From: an uncultured Pelagibacteraceae bacterium
GTDB lineage: Bacteria; Pseudomonadota; Alphaproteobacteria; Pelagibacterales; Pelagibacteraceae
NCBI GenBank assembly: GCA_902516345.1
Contig: CABXYJ010000004.1
Coordinates: forward strand, 20,021-84,020
Direction: 5' to 3'
Length of the DNA stretch: 64,000 nucleotides
Shown: positions 49,588 to 57,945 of the stretch, piece after piece
How positions within the stretch are numbered: the first letter of the stretch is position 1
Layout: each line of letters begins with the position of its first letter
Position numbers and translations under genes: made by a program
Notes under the pieces: model-generated
Told to the model about the DNA's origin: nothing
What the model saw: the letters and a program-made list of their open reading frames with translations, nothing else
Database searches by the model: none

Positions 49588-50754
49588 ATGGAAATCCCAA
49601 AAAGTTTTTTAGGTTACAAAAGAGAAAATGGAAGAGCAGGAACAAGAAATCACGTTATAATTCTTCCAGTTGATGATATTTCAAATGCGTGCGCTGAAGC
49701 AGTAGCTAATAATATTAAAGGTACAATTGCGTTACCTCATTCATACGGAAGACTTCAATTTGGTGCAGACTTAGAATTACACTTTAGAACAATGATAGGA
49801 ACAGGAAGTAATCCTAACGTCGCTGCTGTAATCGTTATTGGCATCGAACCTAAATGGACGAAAAAAATTGTAGATGGAATTGCAAAAACTGGAAAACCAG
49901 TTGAGGGTTTTCATATTGAACGAACAGGGGATATTGGAACAGTAATGAAAGCTTCCAAAAAAGCTCAAGAATTTGTTATGTGGGCATCTGAAAAACAAAG
50001 GGAGGAATGTCCTATCAGTGATTTATGGATCTCTGTTAAATGTGGAGAATCTGATACTACCTCAGGTCTTGCATCTAACCCGACAGTTGGAAATTTGATG
50101 GATAAACTAGAGCCGTTAGGAGTTCACCTATGTTTTGGAGAAACATCTGAACTCACTGGAGCTGAAAAAGTTTGTGCGAAAAGAGGTGCAACAGAAGAGG
50201 CTTCAGAAAAATTTATGAAAACTTGGAACGCTTATAATGATTTTATATTAAAAGAGGCGACCAATGATCTATCAGAGAGCCAACCTACAGCAGGTAATAT
50301 TGCTGGAGGACTAACAACAATAGAGGAAAAAGCGTTTGGAAACTTTCAGAAAATTGGTAATTGCAAATTTATAGATGTCTTAGAACCTGCAGAGGAGCCT
50401 AAAAAAGGAAAAGGATTATATTTTATGGATACTTCATCAGCAGCTGCAGAATGTGTAACACTTCAAGCTGCTGCAGGATTTAATATTCATTTATTTCCAA
50501 CTGGTCAAGGAAACATTGTCGGTAACCCTATTGAACCTGTTGTGAAGTTAACTGCTAACCCATTGACTGTTAAGGGAATGGGTGAACATATAGACTGTGA
50601 TGTTTCTAAAATATTATCAAGAGAAATGAATTTATCGGAGGCAGGTGATAAGCTTATTGAAACAACTCTAAGAGTTGCAAACGGTAGACTAACTTGTGCC
50701 GAAGCTTTAGGTCATAAAGAGTTTGTAATGACCAAACTTTATAGAAGCGCTTAA
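49588..50754 (+). CDS. suyB: (2R)-sulfolactate sulfo-lyase, beta subunit
   Basis: The 388-residue large subunit contains '[22 protein letters not shown]', '[40 protein letters not shown]', '[17 protein letters not shown]' and '[26 protein letters not shown]', the UxaA/SuyB family blocks, and cysteines suited to an iron-sulfur or metal centre. ATG 49588 lies one base after the suyA stop; the frame also runs upstream to 49543 but that would overlap suyA. Altronate dehydratase is the alternative reading. Confidence 0.82.
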   Translation: MEIPKSFLGYKRENGRAGTRNHVIILPVDDISNACAEAVANNIKGTIALPHSYGRLQFGADLELHFRTMIGTGSNPNVAAVIVIGIEPKWTKKIVDGIAKTGKPVEGFHIERTGDIGTVMKASKKAQEFVMWASEKQREECPISDLWISVKCGESDTTSGLASNPTVGNLMDKLEPLGVHLCFGETSELTGAEKVCAKRGATEEASEKFMKTWNAYNDFILKEATNDLSESQPTAGNIAGGLTTIEEKAFGNFQKIGNCKFIDVLEPAEEPKKGKGLYFMDTSSAAAECVTLQAAAGFNIHLFPTGQGNIVGNPIEPVVKLTANPLTVKGMGEHIDCDVSKILSREMNLSEAGDKLIETTLRVANGRLTCAEALGHKEFVMTKLYRSA

Positions 50755-50764
50755 AATTCGACAT

Positions 50765-51838
50765 ATGCTATTAAAAAACTATTTGGTATTCATACCAGGT
50801 ATAATTCTTGCATTTGTCCTTTATACACTTTCTCAGGGGTTTAATAACATCATTGGTATTGAACTCTTAGGATATGAAAAAAGTCCTATATCCACAGCAA
50901 TGATTGCAATTATTTTAGGAATTATTTTAGGAAATATTTTTAATGTTGGAGACACCTTTCAAAAAGGTTTGGATTTAACAAGAGAGTATATATTAAAATT
51001 AGGAATTATTTGTCTAGGCATTCAATTAAAACCATTTGAATTTTTAAACTTTGGTAAAATTGCAATTCCGTTAATAATCATATGTATAATAAGCGTTCTT
51101 ATCGTAATTAAATTATTAATAAAAAAACTTAAAATACCAACCAGGATGGCTTATTTAATATCAATCGGAAGTACAGTGTGTGGAACTACCGCAATTATTG
51201 CAACAGCTCCTGTAATTAAAGCTAGCAAGAGTGAAGTTTCATATGCTGTTGCCAATATCACTTTATTTGGAATATTATCAATGTTGATATACCCATATTT
51301 TGCAAATTTTTACTTTAATAATGATCCTCTTTTTGTTGGGTTATTTCTTGGAACATCTATACACGAAACATCGCAAGTTGCAGCGGCTGGCCTAATTTAT
51401 GAACAACAGTTTAATAGTCCAGAAACTCTTAATATAGCAACAGTTACAAAGTTGATAAGAAACACATTTTTAATAATCATGATCCCTCTGTTTGCTTTTC
51501 TTTACAACAGGGGCCAAGTAAAGGAGAGAAAATATTCTATTCAAAAAATCTTCCCTTATTTTGTTTTAGGATTTGCTGCTATGATTATTTTAAGAAATAT
51601 AGGAGATTTTATTTTTGTTCAAGATTTTAATGATATTTGGGGTCAAACCGTAGATGTAATAAGATATTCATCTAAAATTTTTTTAACTATGGCAATGGCA
51701 GCGATTGGTTTATCAACGAATCTTAAAGATATGAAAAGTATGGGCTACAAACCATTCATTGTTGGATTTATAGCAATGTTAACTGTGGGAATAGTTTGTA
51801 TATTTACAATTGAAACTTACTTAAGACTTTCTTTTTAA
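50765..51838 (+). CDS. YeiH-family putative sulfate/sulfite export permease
   Basis: The 357-residue protein has about ten membrane helices and the UPF0324 (YeiH) signature: 'AIILGIILGNIF', 'LKLGIICLGIQL', 'LISIGSTVCGTTAIIATAPVIKA' and 'LGTSIHETSQVAAAG'. Members have been proposed to export sulfate, but this is not firmly shown. It follows suyB by 10 bases on the same strand, so it is probably made when sulfolactate is cleaved. Its end overlaps tauE by 18 bases. Confidence 0.85.
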   Translation: MLLKNYLVFIPGIILAFVLYTLSQGFNNIIGIELLGYEKSPISTAMIAIILGIILGNIFNVGDTFQKGLDLTREYILKLGIICLGIQLKPFEFLNFGKIAIPLIIICIISVLIVIKLLIKKLKIPTRMAYLISIGSTVCGTTAIIATAPVIKASKSEVSYAVANITLFGILSMLIYPYFANFYFNNDPLFVGLFLGTSIHETSQVAAAGLIYEQQFNSPETLNIATVTKLIRNTFLIIMIPLFAFLYNRGQVKERKYSIQKIFPYFVLGFAAMIILRNIGDFIFVQDFNDIWGQTVDVIRYSSKIFLTMAMAAIGLSTNLKDMKSMGYKPFIVGFIAMLTVGIVCIFTIETYLRLSF

Positions 51839-52915
51839 CAAATTTGGATAATATTTTTCTAAAAAATTGGATACAAATCTTCTGATAAATGCCGCAGCAA
51901 CTCCCAAAGTAACAGCAAACATAATTGAAAATAAGCCATAAAAGAAAGGCATATCTTTAGAAAATTCTTTAATAAATTTTGAGAAAAAATTTAGATCAGT
52001 ACTTGCAACTTTAGAAACTCCATTTTGAATTTGATCAGCAAAGAAAGTGTCATAAGCAATTGCTATTCCAACAATTAATAATAAAATTGCTAATAATGCT
52101 TTTAGTCCAGAACTATCTATACTTTCACCAAGTTTTTGACCAATCTGAACTCCAATTATTGAACCAGTAACCAACATCACTACTAACATTAAGTCAATCG
52201 ATCCATAATTAAATGAATGTAAAAAAGTAACAATAACACTAACAAAAATAGTTACAAATAACGAAGTACCAGGTACTAATTTTGTTGGCATTTTGATTAT
52301 GTAAATCATTGCAGGGACTAAAATAAAAGCTCCCCCAATACCCATGATTGCAGCAATAAATCCAACTGCTAGTCCGATAATAATCGGAGTAAAAATACTT
52401 TCATAAAGTTTTGATTTTGGAAATCTCATTCTAAATGGAAGACCATGTATCCAATAATGAACATGTAATTTTTTTTTCTCTACAATTTTTTTCTTTTGTT
52501 TATCTATCTCACCTAAACTCTCTACCAACATTAAAGTTCCTATTATTGCAAGTATGTACATGTAAGCCAATGAAATAACGGTATCAATTTTTCCAATGTC
52601 TTTAAAATAAGTAAAAGTGTAAATTCCAATAGCAGTTCCAATAGATCCACCTATAACAATTATAAAACCCATTTTATAATCTAGAGTATTTTTTAAATAA
52701 TGGGTTGTTGATCCTGATACAGATGTAGCTAAAATATTATTTGCTTCGTTAGCAACAGCATAAGCGGGAGGAACGCCTAAGAAAATTAAAAAAGGTGTCA
52801 TCAAAAAACCACCTCCAACACCAAATAAGCCTGAGAGAACACCAACTAAAGCGCTTAGTAAAAGTATTTCAATAGGATTTACAAAAACTTCTGCTATCGG
52901 TAAAAAAACTTCCAT
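51821..52915 (-). CDS. tauE: TauE/SafE-family sulfite exporter
   Basis: The 364-residue protein has two homologous halves of membrane helices with the family motif in each: 'GVLSGLFGVGGGFLMTPFLIFLG' and 'GFIAAIMGIGGAFILVPAMIYI'. A charged cytoplasmic loop of about 40 residues lies between them (around 145-180). Such proteins export sulfite produced from taurine or sulfoacetate. It is convergent with the YeiH gene, giving this locus two unrelated candidate sulfur oxyanion exporters. A 44-residue membrane peptide is encoded 26 bases before it. Confidence 0.85.
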   Translation of the reverse strand: MEVFLPIAEVFVNPIEILLLSALVGVLSGLFGVGGGFLMTPFLIFLGVPPAYAVANEANNILATSVSGSTTHYLKNTLDYKMGFIIVIGGSIGTAIGIYTFTYFKDIGKIDTVISLAYMYILAIIGTLMLVESLGEIDKQKKKIVEKKKLHVHYWIHGLPFRMRFPKSKLYESIFTPIIIGLAVGFIAAIMGIGGAFILVPAMIYIIKMPTKLVPGTSLFVTIFVSVIVTFLHSFNYGSIDLMLVVMLVTGSIIGVQIGQKLGESIDSSGLKALLAILLLIVGIAIAYDTFFADQIQNGVSKVASTDLNFFSKFIKEFSKDMPFFYGLFSIMFAVTLGVAAAFIRRFVSNFLEKYYPNLLKRKS

Positions 52916-52941
52916 TTAAAAATAAAATTTATAATTTTAAT

Positions 52942-53076
52942 TTATTTAAAAGTTATAAAAGTTCCAAATAAGATTACACCCCAGCAGGCAACAATTGCTG
53001 AAAAGATTCCAGTTTTAATAAAAGTTGTTTTTTTATTAGTTAATTTGTGAAAAATTTTTATATTTGAAAGGTGCAT
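52942..53076 (-). CDS. Small single-pass membrane peptide upstream of tauE, 44 residues
   Basis: The ATG at 53076 opens 44 codons: a basic N-terminus (MHLSNIKIFHKLTNKKTTF) and a hydrophobic helix 'TGIFSAIVACWGVILFGTFI', ending TFK. The positive-inside layout fits a real inner-membrane peptide. It is 26 bases upstream of tauE on the same strand, with a promoter candidate directly before it. It may be an accessory of the exporter, comparable in position to the small TauZ proteins described beside TauE elsewhere, but no homology is claimed. Confidence 0.6.
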   Translation of the reverse strand: MHLSNIKIFHKLTNKKTTFIKTGIFSAIVACWGVILFGTFITFK

Positions 53077-53085
53077 CTATCTTTC

Positions 53086-53113
53086 TAATTACACCCGGTA
53101 TCAAAATTGTCAA
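53086..53113 (-). promoter_or_regulatory. Candidate promoter of the 44-residue peptide and tauE
   Basis: On the minus strand a perfect TTGACA (53108-53113), 16 bases and TAATTA (53086-53091) precede the ATG at 53076. The leader would be only a few bases. If real, it separates this pair from the aprM-aprB-aprA transcript that ends at 53144. Confidence 0.45.
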
Positions 53114-53143
53114 ACTATTATTGATTAAAATTTAATTTTCAAT

Positions 53144-53494
53144 CTAATATATTGTGGCTCCAAATACCTTAATCTCACCATCTTCAACACCCAAAACTAA
53201 TCTACCTAAGAATTCTCCTGCAACTTCTTTATTAGTTTGTTTTATGAGCACTGTAACATGGTCTCCCCGTCTTAGAGTACCAAATGGATTATAAGTTTCA
53301 TGTAGGTTTGTAATAATTTTGTTATTAGCCCATTGTTTACCTAATTCAACCTCGTTTGCTCCAAAAAGCATTTGAGTTGAAAAATCTCTTGTAAATCCCC
53401 CATAATCTTTAAGGTTAGAGGACCTGACTAAATTTTCCCAAAAAGGCTTTCCAAGCTCAAATATTTCTTCATCAGACTTCGATAATAAATCCAT
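53144..53494 (-). CDS. Unknown protein of 116 residues in the apr operon
   Basis: The product starts MDLLSKSDEEIFELGKPFWE and is soluble, without signal peptide or membrane helix. It is half helical at the front and strand-rich at the back ('DHVTVLIKQTNKEVAGEFLGRLVLGVEDGEIKVFGATIY'), a pattern reminiscent of NTF2-like folds, which is only an impression. It starts 18 bases after aprA on the same strand, so it is probably co-transcribed and may serve sulfite oxidation. No family was recognised. Confidence 0.8.
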   Translation of the reverse strand: MDLLSKSDEEIFELGKPFWENLVRSSNLKDYGGFTRDFSTQMLFGANEVELGKQWANNKIITNLHETYNPFGTLRRGDHVTVLIKQTNKEVAGEFLGRLVLGVEDGEIKVFGATIY

Positions 53495-53512
53495 AGAAAC
53501 TAATTTTGAAAA

Positions 53513-55372
53513 TTAAGAAGCTTTTTTCTTCTCTTTCTCATCTACGATATGATAAACAGGTACTTTCTCCAAACTAAACTTACCAGTATTGGGATCGCGT
53601 CTGGAAACTGTCAAACAATGCCAATTTTCATCATCTAATTTCATATGATCACCTCTGTAATAGTATCCAGGCCACCTAGTCTCTTCCCTAAATAAAGTAT
53701 GTTCTGTAACACATTGGGACGTTAACGCTCTATGTTTTAATTCCCAAGATCTCATTAATTGATGATAATCCTCTGCTCCAACGTTTTCTAAATCCTCCTG
53801 AAGCCACTGAAGCAGTTCTAAGCCCTTTTTTAATAAGTTGCCATTAGTCATGTAGTTAGATGTGATCCCCCCAACGTATTCATCCATAATTTTTTGAAGC
53901 CTCTGTAAGCCTTGAATTGGAGAAATATAACTTGGAGAAACAGTACCGCCGGTAATTTCATTTTGTGCTATAGTATATGTATCTAATGGTTTATATACAG
54001 CCTTTTTAAAATCATCACATTGTTTATCGGAAACTTTAATTCCTTTAGCTTTTTGATCCTCAATATATTTTACCGCTGCTTTCGCAGCTAACCTTCCTTC
54101 TGTAAAAGAACCAGAAGAAAATTTGTGCGCACTTCCACCCACTGTGTCTCCTGCACCAAATAATCCATCAATTGTTAACATTCTATTATAACCCCAAAAA
54201 TATTCTGGGGGAGATAAATCCTCTGGACCACTTACCCAAGCACCTGAGCATGTTGCATGTGAACCCATAACGTAAGGCTCAGAAGTTGTTAATTCTGGAT
54301 TTGTGTATTTTGGATCAATATTTTGAGATGCCCAAACAACAGCTTGACCTACAGTCATACCTAAGAAATTTTCCCATCCTACAGTTTCTAAATGAGGATC
54401 TTGAAAAGCTTCAGTTGTAACCATATGAATTGGTCCATTTCCCGCAGCAACCTCTTGAATAAATGCATGATTTCTTAAACAAGTAGGTGTTGGATGATGA
54501 TCGATATATTCTCCAACCAATTCTTTAGTTTGATCATACCATTTCTTTTCATAATTCTCTCCATTGGCATTTTGGGTATAGGTTTTTAAATGAAGAAAGT
54601 ATGCACCAACAGGACCATAACCATCTTTAAATCTGCATAGCACTATTCTATTTTCCATTTGAGTCATTTTTGCACCTGCCGCTATTGGTAAAGCGTATGC
54701 TGAACCATTACTCCAAGGTGCATACCAGGTTCTTCCCATTCCCTCTCCAACAGATCTTGGTTTAAAGATATGTGAGGCACCACCAGCTGCAACTATTACA
54801 GTCTTTGATCTAAAAACATGAAAATCTCCAGTTCTCATATTAAAACCTACTGCTCCACCAATTCTATTTTCTTGAGACTCGTCCATTAACAAATGAGTGA
54901 CCATAATTCTGTTATAGATTTTATCCGCTGATTTTTTTGCAGCTTCCGCAACGATTGGTTTATAACTTTCACCATGAATCATTATTTGCCATTTACCTTC
55001 TCTTAAATATCTTCCTGTTTTTTCATTTTTCATCATTGGCAAACCCCACTCATCAAACATGTGTACTGTAGAGTCTACATGTCGTGCCATATCGTATCCT
55101 AAATCCTCTCGTACCATTCCCATCAAATCATTTCGAGCATACCTTACATGATCCTCGGGTTGATTTTCATCCCATTGCATTCCCATATAACAGTTTATTG
55201 CGTAAAGTCCTTGGGCAACTGCACCACTTCTGTCAATATTTGCTTTTTCAACACAGACAATTTTTAAATCTCTACCCCAATGTCTAGCTTCAAATGTTGC
55301 ACCTGTACCAGCCATACCTCCTCCAACAACTAGCACATCACACTCTTCATAATGAGTTTTATGTTTTGCCAT
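53513..55372 (-). CDS. aprA: Adenylylsulfate reductase alpha subunit (oxidative type probable)
   Basis: AprA is the FAD subunit that interconverts sulfite plus AMP and adenylylsulfate. The 619 residues show 'CDVLVVGGGMAGTGATFEARHWG' (FAD Rossmann motif), 'NIDRSGAVAQGLYAINCYMG', 'PRSVGEGMGRTWYAPWSNGSAYAL', 'GDTVGGSAHKFSSGSFTEGRLAAKA' and the C-terminal 'TRWPGYYYRGDHMKLDDENWHCL'. No dissimilatory sulfite reductase is nearby. Next to xsc and suyAB, the likely direction is sulfite oxidation. The ATPsulfurylase that would finish the route is not in the window. It overlaps aprB by one base. Confidence 0.96.
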   Translation of the reverse strand: MAKHKTHYEECDVLVVGGGMAGTGATFEARHWGRDLKIVCVEKANIDRSGAVAQGLYAINCYMGMQWDENQPEDHVRYARNDLMGMVREDLGYDMARHVDSTVHMFDEWGLPMMKNEKTGRYLREGKWQIMIHGESYKPIVAEAAKKSADKIYNRIMVTHLLMDESQENRIGGAVGFNMRTGDFHVFRSKTVIVAAGGASHIFKPRSVGEGMGRTWYAPWSNGSAYALPIAAGAKMTQMENRIVLCRFKDGYGPVGAYFLHLKTYTQNANGENYEKKWYDQTKELVGEYIDHHPTPTCLRNHAFIQEVAAGNGPIHMVTTEAFQDPHLETVGWENFLGMTVGQAVVWASQNIDPKYTNPELTTSEPYVMGSHATCSGAWVSGPEDLSPPEYFWGYNRMLTIDGLFGAGDTVGGSAHKFSSGSFTEGRLAAKAAVKYIEDQKAKGIKVSDKQCDDFKKAVYKPLDTYTIAQNEITGGTVSPSYISPIQGLQRLQKIMDEYVGGITSNYMTNGNLLKKGLELLQWLQEDLENVGAEDYHQLMRSWELKHRALTSQCVTEHTLFREETRWPGYYYRGDHMKLDDENWHCLTVSRRDPNTGKFSLEKVPVYHIVDEKEKKKAS

Positions 55373-55842
55373 TAATAGTAAACACCCTTTTTAAAGGACT
55401 CTTTTGGGACTGATGGTAACTCTTGATTTGTGTTTAAGCCTTCAGGTTCAGTATAAAGTCTCTGTGAATTAATTTCTCCTTGATTAGGTTTATCTCCTTC
55501 AGCAAGTTTTGGAATAAATTTTCCCCAAGGTTTTGTTGTTATTGGAGATACAAAGTTTTTTTCTGTACCATTTCTAAATTTTATTTTCCAAGAAATTGTT
55601 CCCTTCTCTTCTTCTCTTCTCACTCTCACGCTATGTCCCATTGGTGCAAAGTCTGCGTAACCTCTAACATCAATCGCATGATTAGGACAGGCCTTAACGC
55701 AAGAATAACACTCCCAACAGAAATTTGGCTCTATATTTTTTGCTCTTCTTATATTTTCATCTATGTGCATTATGTCTGACGGACAAATATCAACACAATG
55801 TCCGCAGCCATCACATCTAGTCATATAAACAAATGTAGACAT
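55372..55842 (-). CDS. aprB: Adenylylsulfate reductase beta subunit
   Basis: AprB carries two [4Fe-4S] clusters that pass electrons to or from AprA. The 156 residues have cysteines C10, C13, C16, C20 and C42, C45, C48, C52, then 'HAIDVRGYADFAPMGHSVRVRREE' and a long C-terminal tail that in known structures wraps around AprA. It starts 31 bases after aprM and overlaps aprA by one base. Confidence 0.96.
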   Translation of the reverse strand: MSTFVYMTRCDGCGHCVDICPSDIMHIDENIRRAKNIEPNFCWECYSCVKACPNHAIDVRGYADFAPMGHSVRVRREEEKGTISWKIKFRNGTEKNFVSPITTKPWGKFIPKLAEGDKPNQGEINSQRLYTEPEGLNTNQELPSVPKESFKKGVYY

Positions 55843-55873
55843 AATTTAATTTTTATCTCCTTTTAATAACATA

Positions 55874-56668
55874 TTAATAGTGTTTTGGCTCTTCTCTTTT
55901 TATGCCTAGGCCAAATTGCTCAGGCGCATCAGCAGGTGGAGGTAAATTATCTCTCGAACCATCAGCTTCTGCTAAATTTTTTTGTATTGCAGCACCTGGT
56001 TTGTAGAACATATGGGCAAACTTAGACCAGTAAACACCACCAAATAAAATCAGATTTGAAATAACAAACAGAACTAAGAACAAATAGGACAGAGAGGTTA
56101 TTCCACTATATTGTGTATAAGACCAAGCCAAACCAAAAGTTGAACAAGCTAATAACGCTAGAACAAATAAATCAGCTTTAATGATTCTATACCATGGATG
56201 AGCCTCAGCTGATACATCCACTCTAAGAAAAAACCAAAACCAGTAACCACCTAAACAAGTTAAAATCGCTCCTATATGCCAAAGCAATGACCACAATTCT
56301 GAATTTGATTTACCAGCACCAGTGTAACTAAAAACAAGGACAGTTGAAGAAATCCAGAATAAAATTGTTCCATACATCCCTAGTACATGAGCTAATCTCC
56401 TTTTACCAAAACCTAACTCGGATGTTGTACCAATATCTACAACTGCTGTTTTTGCAATGACTGATGTTCTTTCACCAAACCCTAATTCTTTTGTTGCTCT
56501 AAGTTTTGCTTTTTTTGCATTGTTAAAAAAATAAGTTAAATTTTTACCATGAATAAGTTGAATAATTGTTCCTGCTGCAACCAAAACAATCATTGCAAAT
56601 ATAAATCCTTGCATCAAAAAAGTTGGAACAACTTCTGATAATATAGAAAATGGATTAGTTTGTAACAT
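55874..56668 (-). CDS. aprM: AprM, membrane anchor of adenylylsulfate reductase
   Basis: The 264-residue protein has about six membrane helices, with 'LGMYGTILFWISSTVLVFSY' and 'LLWHIGAILTCLGGYWFWFFLRVD'; two histidines in such helices could bind heme, as in related NarG/QmoC-type membrane subunits. The N-terminal half has 'HGKNLTYFFNNAKKAK' after the first helix. It is first in an aprM-aprB-aprA unit, an order reported for sulfur oxidisers of one AprBA lineage and SAR11, where AprM is thought to link AprBA to the quinone pool. A sequence AAGGGG lies 3 bases before the start. Confidence 0.85.
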   Translation of the reverse strand: MLQTNPFSILSEVVPTFLMQGFIFAMIVLVAAGTIIQLIHGKNLTYFFNNAKKAKLRATKELGFGERTSVIAKTAVVDIGTTSELGFGKRRLAHVLGMYGTILFWISSTVLVFSYTGAGKSNSELWSLLWHIGAILTCLGGYWFWFFLRVDVSAEAHPWYRIIKADLFVLALLACSTFGLAWSYTQYSGITSLSYLFLVLFVISNLILFGGVYWSKFAHMFYKPGAAIQKNLAEADGSRDNLPPPADAPEQFGLGIKREEPKHY

Positions 56669-56724
56669 ATTCCCCTTATGTTATTTTATTTTTAAAGAAT
56701 TTAAAAGTTTCTAATCTACTTAAA

Positions 56725-56753
56725 AATATAGATCAACTAGTAACTCTGACCAA
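56725..56753 (-). promoter_or_regulatory. Candidate promoter of aprM-aprB-aprA
   Basis: On the minus strand TTGGTC (56748-56753) and TATATT (56725-56730) are 17 bases apart, in the 103-base gap between the HIT gene and aprM. The leader would be about 50 bases with a good Shine-Dalgarno near its end. Found by eye only. Confidence 0.42.
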
Positions 56754-56771
56754 TTTATACTCAATAATAGC

Positions 56772-57170
56772 TTATTTATTGCGTATGTAGTGTTGCTTAT
56801 TAGGAATTACAGATCTTATTCCTCCCTGGGGATTATCCACATCTTTTTTTCTACGAGGAATCAGATGAAAATGACAATGGAAGATAGATTGCCCTGAAAC
56901 TTTTCCAATATTTGTTCCTAAATTAAATCCTTTAACATTCTTGTCTTTTTTCAGAATTTCATTTTTAGTTAAACTAATAATAGATTTACATGCAATTAAT
57001 TCAGCCTCTGTTAAATCAAAAAAATCTTTGATATGTCTTTTTGGTATTATCAAACAATGGTGTTTTGAAACTGGATAGCTGTCATAACTTGCAAAAGCTA
57101 ATACATTTTCGAAAATAAATTCTTTTTTACTTATATTACAAAATAAACACGGGTTATTAGGATCTTTCAT
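56772..57170 (-). CDS. HIT-family nucleotide hydrolase/transferase
   Basis: The 132-residue protein has the histidine triad 'HCHFHLIPRRKKD' near residue 100, and at the N-terminus 'PCLFCNI', a Cys-x-x-Cys often seen in HINT and Ap4A-hydrolase-like members. HIT proteins act on AMP-linked substrates; adenylylsulfate is one known substrate of some HIT enzymes (Fhit, Hint1). Its place directly upstream of aprM is therefore suggestive, but the gene ends the pabABC run with a one-base gap, so the neighbourhood does not settle it. Confidence 0.88.
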   Translation of the reverse strand: MKDPNNPCLFCNISKKEFIFENVLAFASYDSYPVSKHHCLIIPKRHIKDFFDLTEAELIACKSIISLTKNEILKKDKNVKGFNLGTNIGKVSGQSIFHCHFHLIPRRKKDVDNPQGGIRSVIPNKQHYIRNK

Positions 57171-57171
57171 A

Positions 57172-57945
57172 TTAATACCTATGAATATTACAATTATTAA
57201 TGGCTGAACGATAGTATTTAGAGAAAATCCTGTATTGATTTAAGCTTTTTCTTTTCCATCCAATTTGTTGAATTGTTTTTACTGATGCCACACCTTTACC
57301 CGATCCAATTAATAATATTTCCTCATAATCTTTTAATGAATTAACTAAAATTTCTTTTTTGATAATTTTTTTTATTTTTGTTTTAAAAAATTTCAATGTA
57401 ATGCCCTTATAATAACCTTTCGTTTGGGTATGTATCTTATTATTCTTAATAAATAAAAGATTGGATGTTCCAGTTTCTAAAACTTTATTATTATTAATTA
57501 AACCAATATCTGACTTTGAATTATCCATTTTTGATAAATATTTAAGAATTTTTTTGTATTTCAAATTTTTAAATTGAGGTTTATCTCGCTTTATATACTT
57601 CAGTTTTAAATCAAAATTTGATTTTGGATTTAATCTTTTTCTCAACGAAACAGAAATCAAATTTTTATTTACTGCAACTCTTAATAAATGGTTATAATTT
57701 TTATTTTTCGATAAATTCAAATTAATCAATTTTATAATATCTTTTTTAAGAAATTTTTTTTTTATTCCATATTTATTTAATGATATAATTAAATTATGAA
57801 TATGTTTTTCAAAAAATAAAATTTTTTGTGGTTTACCAAAAATCCACATAGTAGTAAAAATGCCGTGATCACCCCATAAATCTTTAAAATTTACTTCTTT
57901 TAAGTTTTTAATAAGATAGGATTTTTTTAATAAGTAACTTACCAT
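57172..57945 (-). CDS. pabC: Class IV aminotransferase-fold protein, probable 4-amino-4-deoxychorismate lyase
   Basis: PabC removes pyruvate from aminodeoxychorismate to give p-aminobenzoate. The 257-residue protein is divergent and very lysine-rich, but has the fold-type IV pattern: 'GDHGIFTTMWIFGK' near the start, 'NLKYKKILKYLSK' with the candidate PLP lysine, 'NNNKVLETGTSNLLFI' (the E-x-x-x-S/T-N motif) and 'KGYYKGITL'. It overlaps pabA by 38 bases. A branched-chain or D-amino-acid aminotransferase cannot be excluded by sequence alone; the pabB-pabA context decides. Confidence 0.78.
   Translation of the reverse strand: MVSYLLKKSYLIKNLKEVNFKDLWGDHGIFTTMWIFGKPQKILFFEKHIHNLIISLNKYGIKKKFLKKDIIKLINLNLSKNKNYNHLLRVAVNKNLISVSLRKRLNPKSNFDLKLKYIKRDKPQFKNLKYKKILKYLSKMDNSKSDIGLINNNKVLETGTSNLLFIKNNKIHTQTKGYYKGITLKFFKTKIKKIIKKEILVNSLKDYEEILLIGSGKGVASVKTIQQIGWKRKSLNQYRIFSKYYRSAINNCNIHRY

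Noticed and set aside
53121..53144. AT-rich inverted repeat after the 116-residue gene as terminator
   Set aside because: ATTGATTAAAATT/TAATTTTCAAT pairs only A with T for most of its length and has no following U tract, so it is too weak to call.
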